A DNA stretch of 5,984 bases from Acidobacteriota bacterium (GTDB taxonomy: Bacteria; Acidobacteriota; Terriglobia; UBA7540). The stretch's first letter is position 1; each line of letters begins with the position of its first letter. Positions 5,314-5,984 of the stretch are shown piece after piece. The translations under genes were made by a program, and so were the position numbers. The notes beneath the pieces were generated by a model. It had not been told where the DNA came from. It was given only the letters and a program-made list of their open reading frames with translations, and searched no databases. The stretch is from the NCBI GenBank assembly GCA_021827245.1, contig JAKAWN010000416.1:1-5984 (forward strand), read 5' to 3'.

Positions 5314-5331
5314 GGTTGCAAATGTGCAACC
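5314..5331. promoter_or_regulatory. Putative operator: dyad GGTTGC-N6-GCAACC, site 2
   Basis: GGTTGC (5314-5319), spacer AAATGT, GCAACC (5326-5331). The symmetry extends to 9+9 bases (CTGGTTGCA 5312-5320 and TGCAACCAG 5325-5333) around a 4-base centre. There is no T-run on either side, so it is unlikely to be a terminator. It lies 137-154 bases upstream of the radical SAM start. A single half-site TGCAACC follows at 5358-5364, itself preceded six bases earlier by AGTGGC, a 4-of-6 match to the other arm. Confidence 0.65.
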
Positions 5332-5357
5332 AGGGGCGCAAAGTGGAGTGGCGATTC

Positions 5358-5371
5358 TGCAACCTGCGAGG
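5358..5371 (+). repeat. 14-bp direct repeat, copy 2
   Basis: TGCAACCTGCGAGG is the second copy of the repeat at 5047-5060, 311 bases away, with one mismatch. It contains an exact TGCAACC half-site and lies 27 bases after the second dyad. Confidence 0.7.
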
Positions 5372-5454
5372 GAGGATTTGAACAACGATGTGAGCCATGG
5401 CAGCGGATTGAAGCCCTCAAAAAGATGGCCATTCGATTGCCTTTATGACCTTGT

Positions 5455-5459
5455 GGAGG
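5455..5459 (+). promoter_or_regulatory. Ribosome binding site deciding a GTG start
   Basis: GGAGG ends eight bases before the GTG at 5468. The frame is open well upstream, so this site, plus the onset of conserved sequence ([13 protein letters not shown]), fixes the start of the radical SAM gene. Confidence 0.85.
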
Positions 5460-5467
5460 TTTGTCAG

Positions 5468-5984
5468 GTGGATTATGTGTTTGGTCCGGTACCGTCGAGA
5501 CGCTTGGGCCGGTCCTTGGGGATTGACCCGATTCCGCTGAAGACGTGCAACTGGAACTGCGTTTACTGCCAACTGGGACGGACTGTGCCATTGACTGGTG
5601 TACGCGGCAATTATGCACCCGCCAGACAAATCGTTGAGGAAGTCCATCAAGTGCTGGAAGCCCACGAGACTGGCGAGGTGGACTGGATAACCTTCGTGGG
5701 CTCCGGGGAACCCACGCTACATGAGCGCCTGGGCTGGATGATCGGGCAAGTAAAGGCCTTTACCAGCACACCGGTGGCGATCATTACCAACGGCTCGCTG
5801 CTTTACCGGCCTGAGGTGAGGGAGGAACTCTTCGTTGCAGATGCCGTGCTTCCTTCGTTGGACGCCGGCACCAATTCGCTCTATCGCACGATTAACCGTC
5901 CGCATCCCGAGTTCACTTTTGATCGGCTGGTGGAGGGCCTTATTGAGTTTCGTCACGGGTACACCGGCAAGCTGTGGATTGAGG
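5468..5984 (+). CDS. Radical SAM protein, COG0731-like, 3' end beyond the window
   Basis: The first 172 residues of a radical SAM enzyme are present; the gene runs off the right edge (intact relatives are about 250-320 residues). It starts at GTG and reads [20 protein letters not shown], the strongly conserved opening of this group. The [4Fe-4S]/S-adenosylmethionine motif C27-x3-C31-x2-C34 ([14 protein letters not shown]) follows. The SAM-binding GEPT is at 80-83 ([10 protein letters not shown]), and ITNGSLL at 106-112 is the next barrel strand motif. Radical SAM proteins cut SAM to a 5'-deoxyadenosyl radical; the substrate of this subgroup is generally not established. It is divergent from the NifX-like/aldolase unit, and the dyads between them suggest common control. 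A cluster-related role is inference from the NifX-type neighbour. The family call is firm; the function is open. Confidence 0.93.
   Translation, partial: MDYVFGPVPSRRLGRSLGIDPIPLKTCNWNCVYCQLGRTVPLTGVRGNYAPARQIVEEVHQVLEAHETGEVDWITFVGSGEPTLHERLGWMIGQVKAFTSTPVAIITNGSLLYRPEVREELFVADAVLPSLDAGTNSLYRTINRPHPEFTFDRLVEGLIEFRHGYTGKLWIE

Noticed and set aside
5282..5398. Treating 5141-5398 as one intact 85-residue gene
   Set aside because: Only the last 44 codons resemble NadA; the first 40 run through the dyad repeat region and have no similarity or convincing ribosome site.

Overview
This GC-rich bacterial window looks like a soil or sediment bacterium, possibly an Acidobacteriota-type genome. That guess rests on overall gene style and on the IS200/IS605-like and group II intron types, so it is low confidence. 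No ribosomal or tRNA gene is present to anchor the taxonomy.

Layout, left to right. Positions 1-129 hold the tail of an unrecognised + strand ORF. Positions 289-1476 (- strand) encode a complete Gfo/Idh/MocA-family NAD(P)-dependent oxidoreductase. A 575-base non-coding stretch follows. Positions 2052-2357 (+) encode a 101-residue protein with two CxxC pairs, probably a small zinc ribbon.

Positions about 2360-3537 are a nested, broken mobile-element island. The left end of an IS200/IS605-family element carries the first 15 codons plus two bases of tnpA (2487-2533). A group II intron has inserted into the 16th codon at 2534. The insertion point is fixed by the GTGCG 5' intron end and by two exact exon/intron guide pairings: IBS1 CAAATA with EBS1 TATTTG, and IBS2 TGGGAG with EBS2 CTCCCA. 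The intron-encoded reverse transcriptase is dead. A 5-bp tandem duplication (TCTTA twice, 3425-3434) shifts its frame, and its sequence stops just after the first catalytic-aspartate motif. The rest of the intron, the rest of tnpA and the IS right end are missing.

Positions 3597-4936 (-) form a two-gene unit: a NifX/NifB-type iron-molybdenum-cofactor-binding-fold protein (4529-4936), whose 3' end overlaps the start of a DapA/NanA-superfamily aldolase or lyase (3597-4586) by 46-58 bases. Divergent from it, a radical SAM protein of the COG0731 type starts at 5468 (+) and runs off the window. The roughly 530-base divergent region contains a 44-codon remnant of quinolinate synthase (nadA) and an unusual cluster of GGTTGCA-type half-sites. 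Two of these form perfect dyads, GGTTGC-N6-GCAACC (5064-5081 and 5314-5331), and a 14-bp near-identical direct repeat accompanies them. This looks like a shared operator region for the NifX-like/aldolase unit and the radical SAM gene, and it is the most promising undescribed feature here.

Working together: the oxidoreductase and the DapA-like aldolase are typical of sugar-acid or keto-acid catabolism, but they are separated by the mobile island, so a joint pathway is only inference. The NifX-like protein and the radical SAM protein are both Fe-S/metallocluster-associated folds, and their shared intergenic dyads suggest co-regulation.
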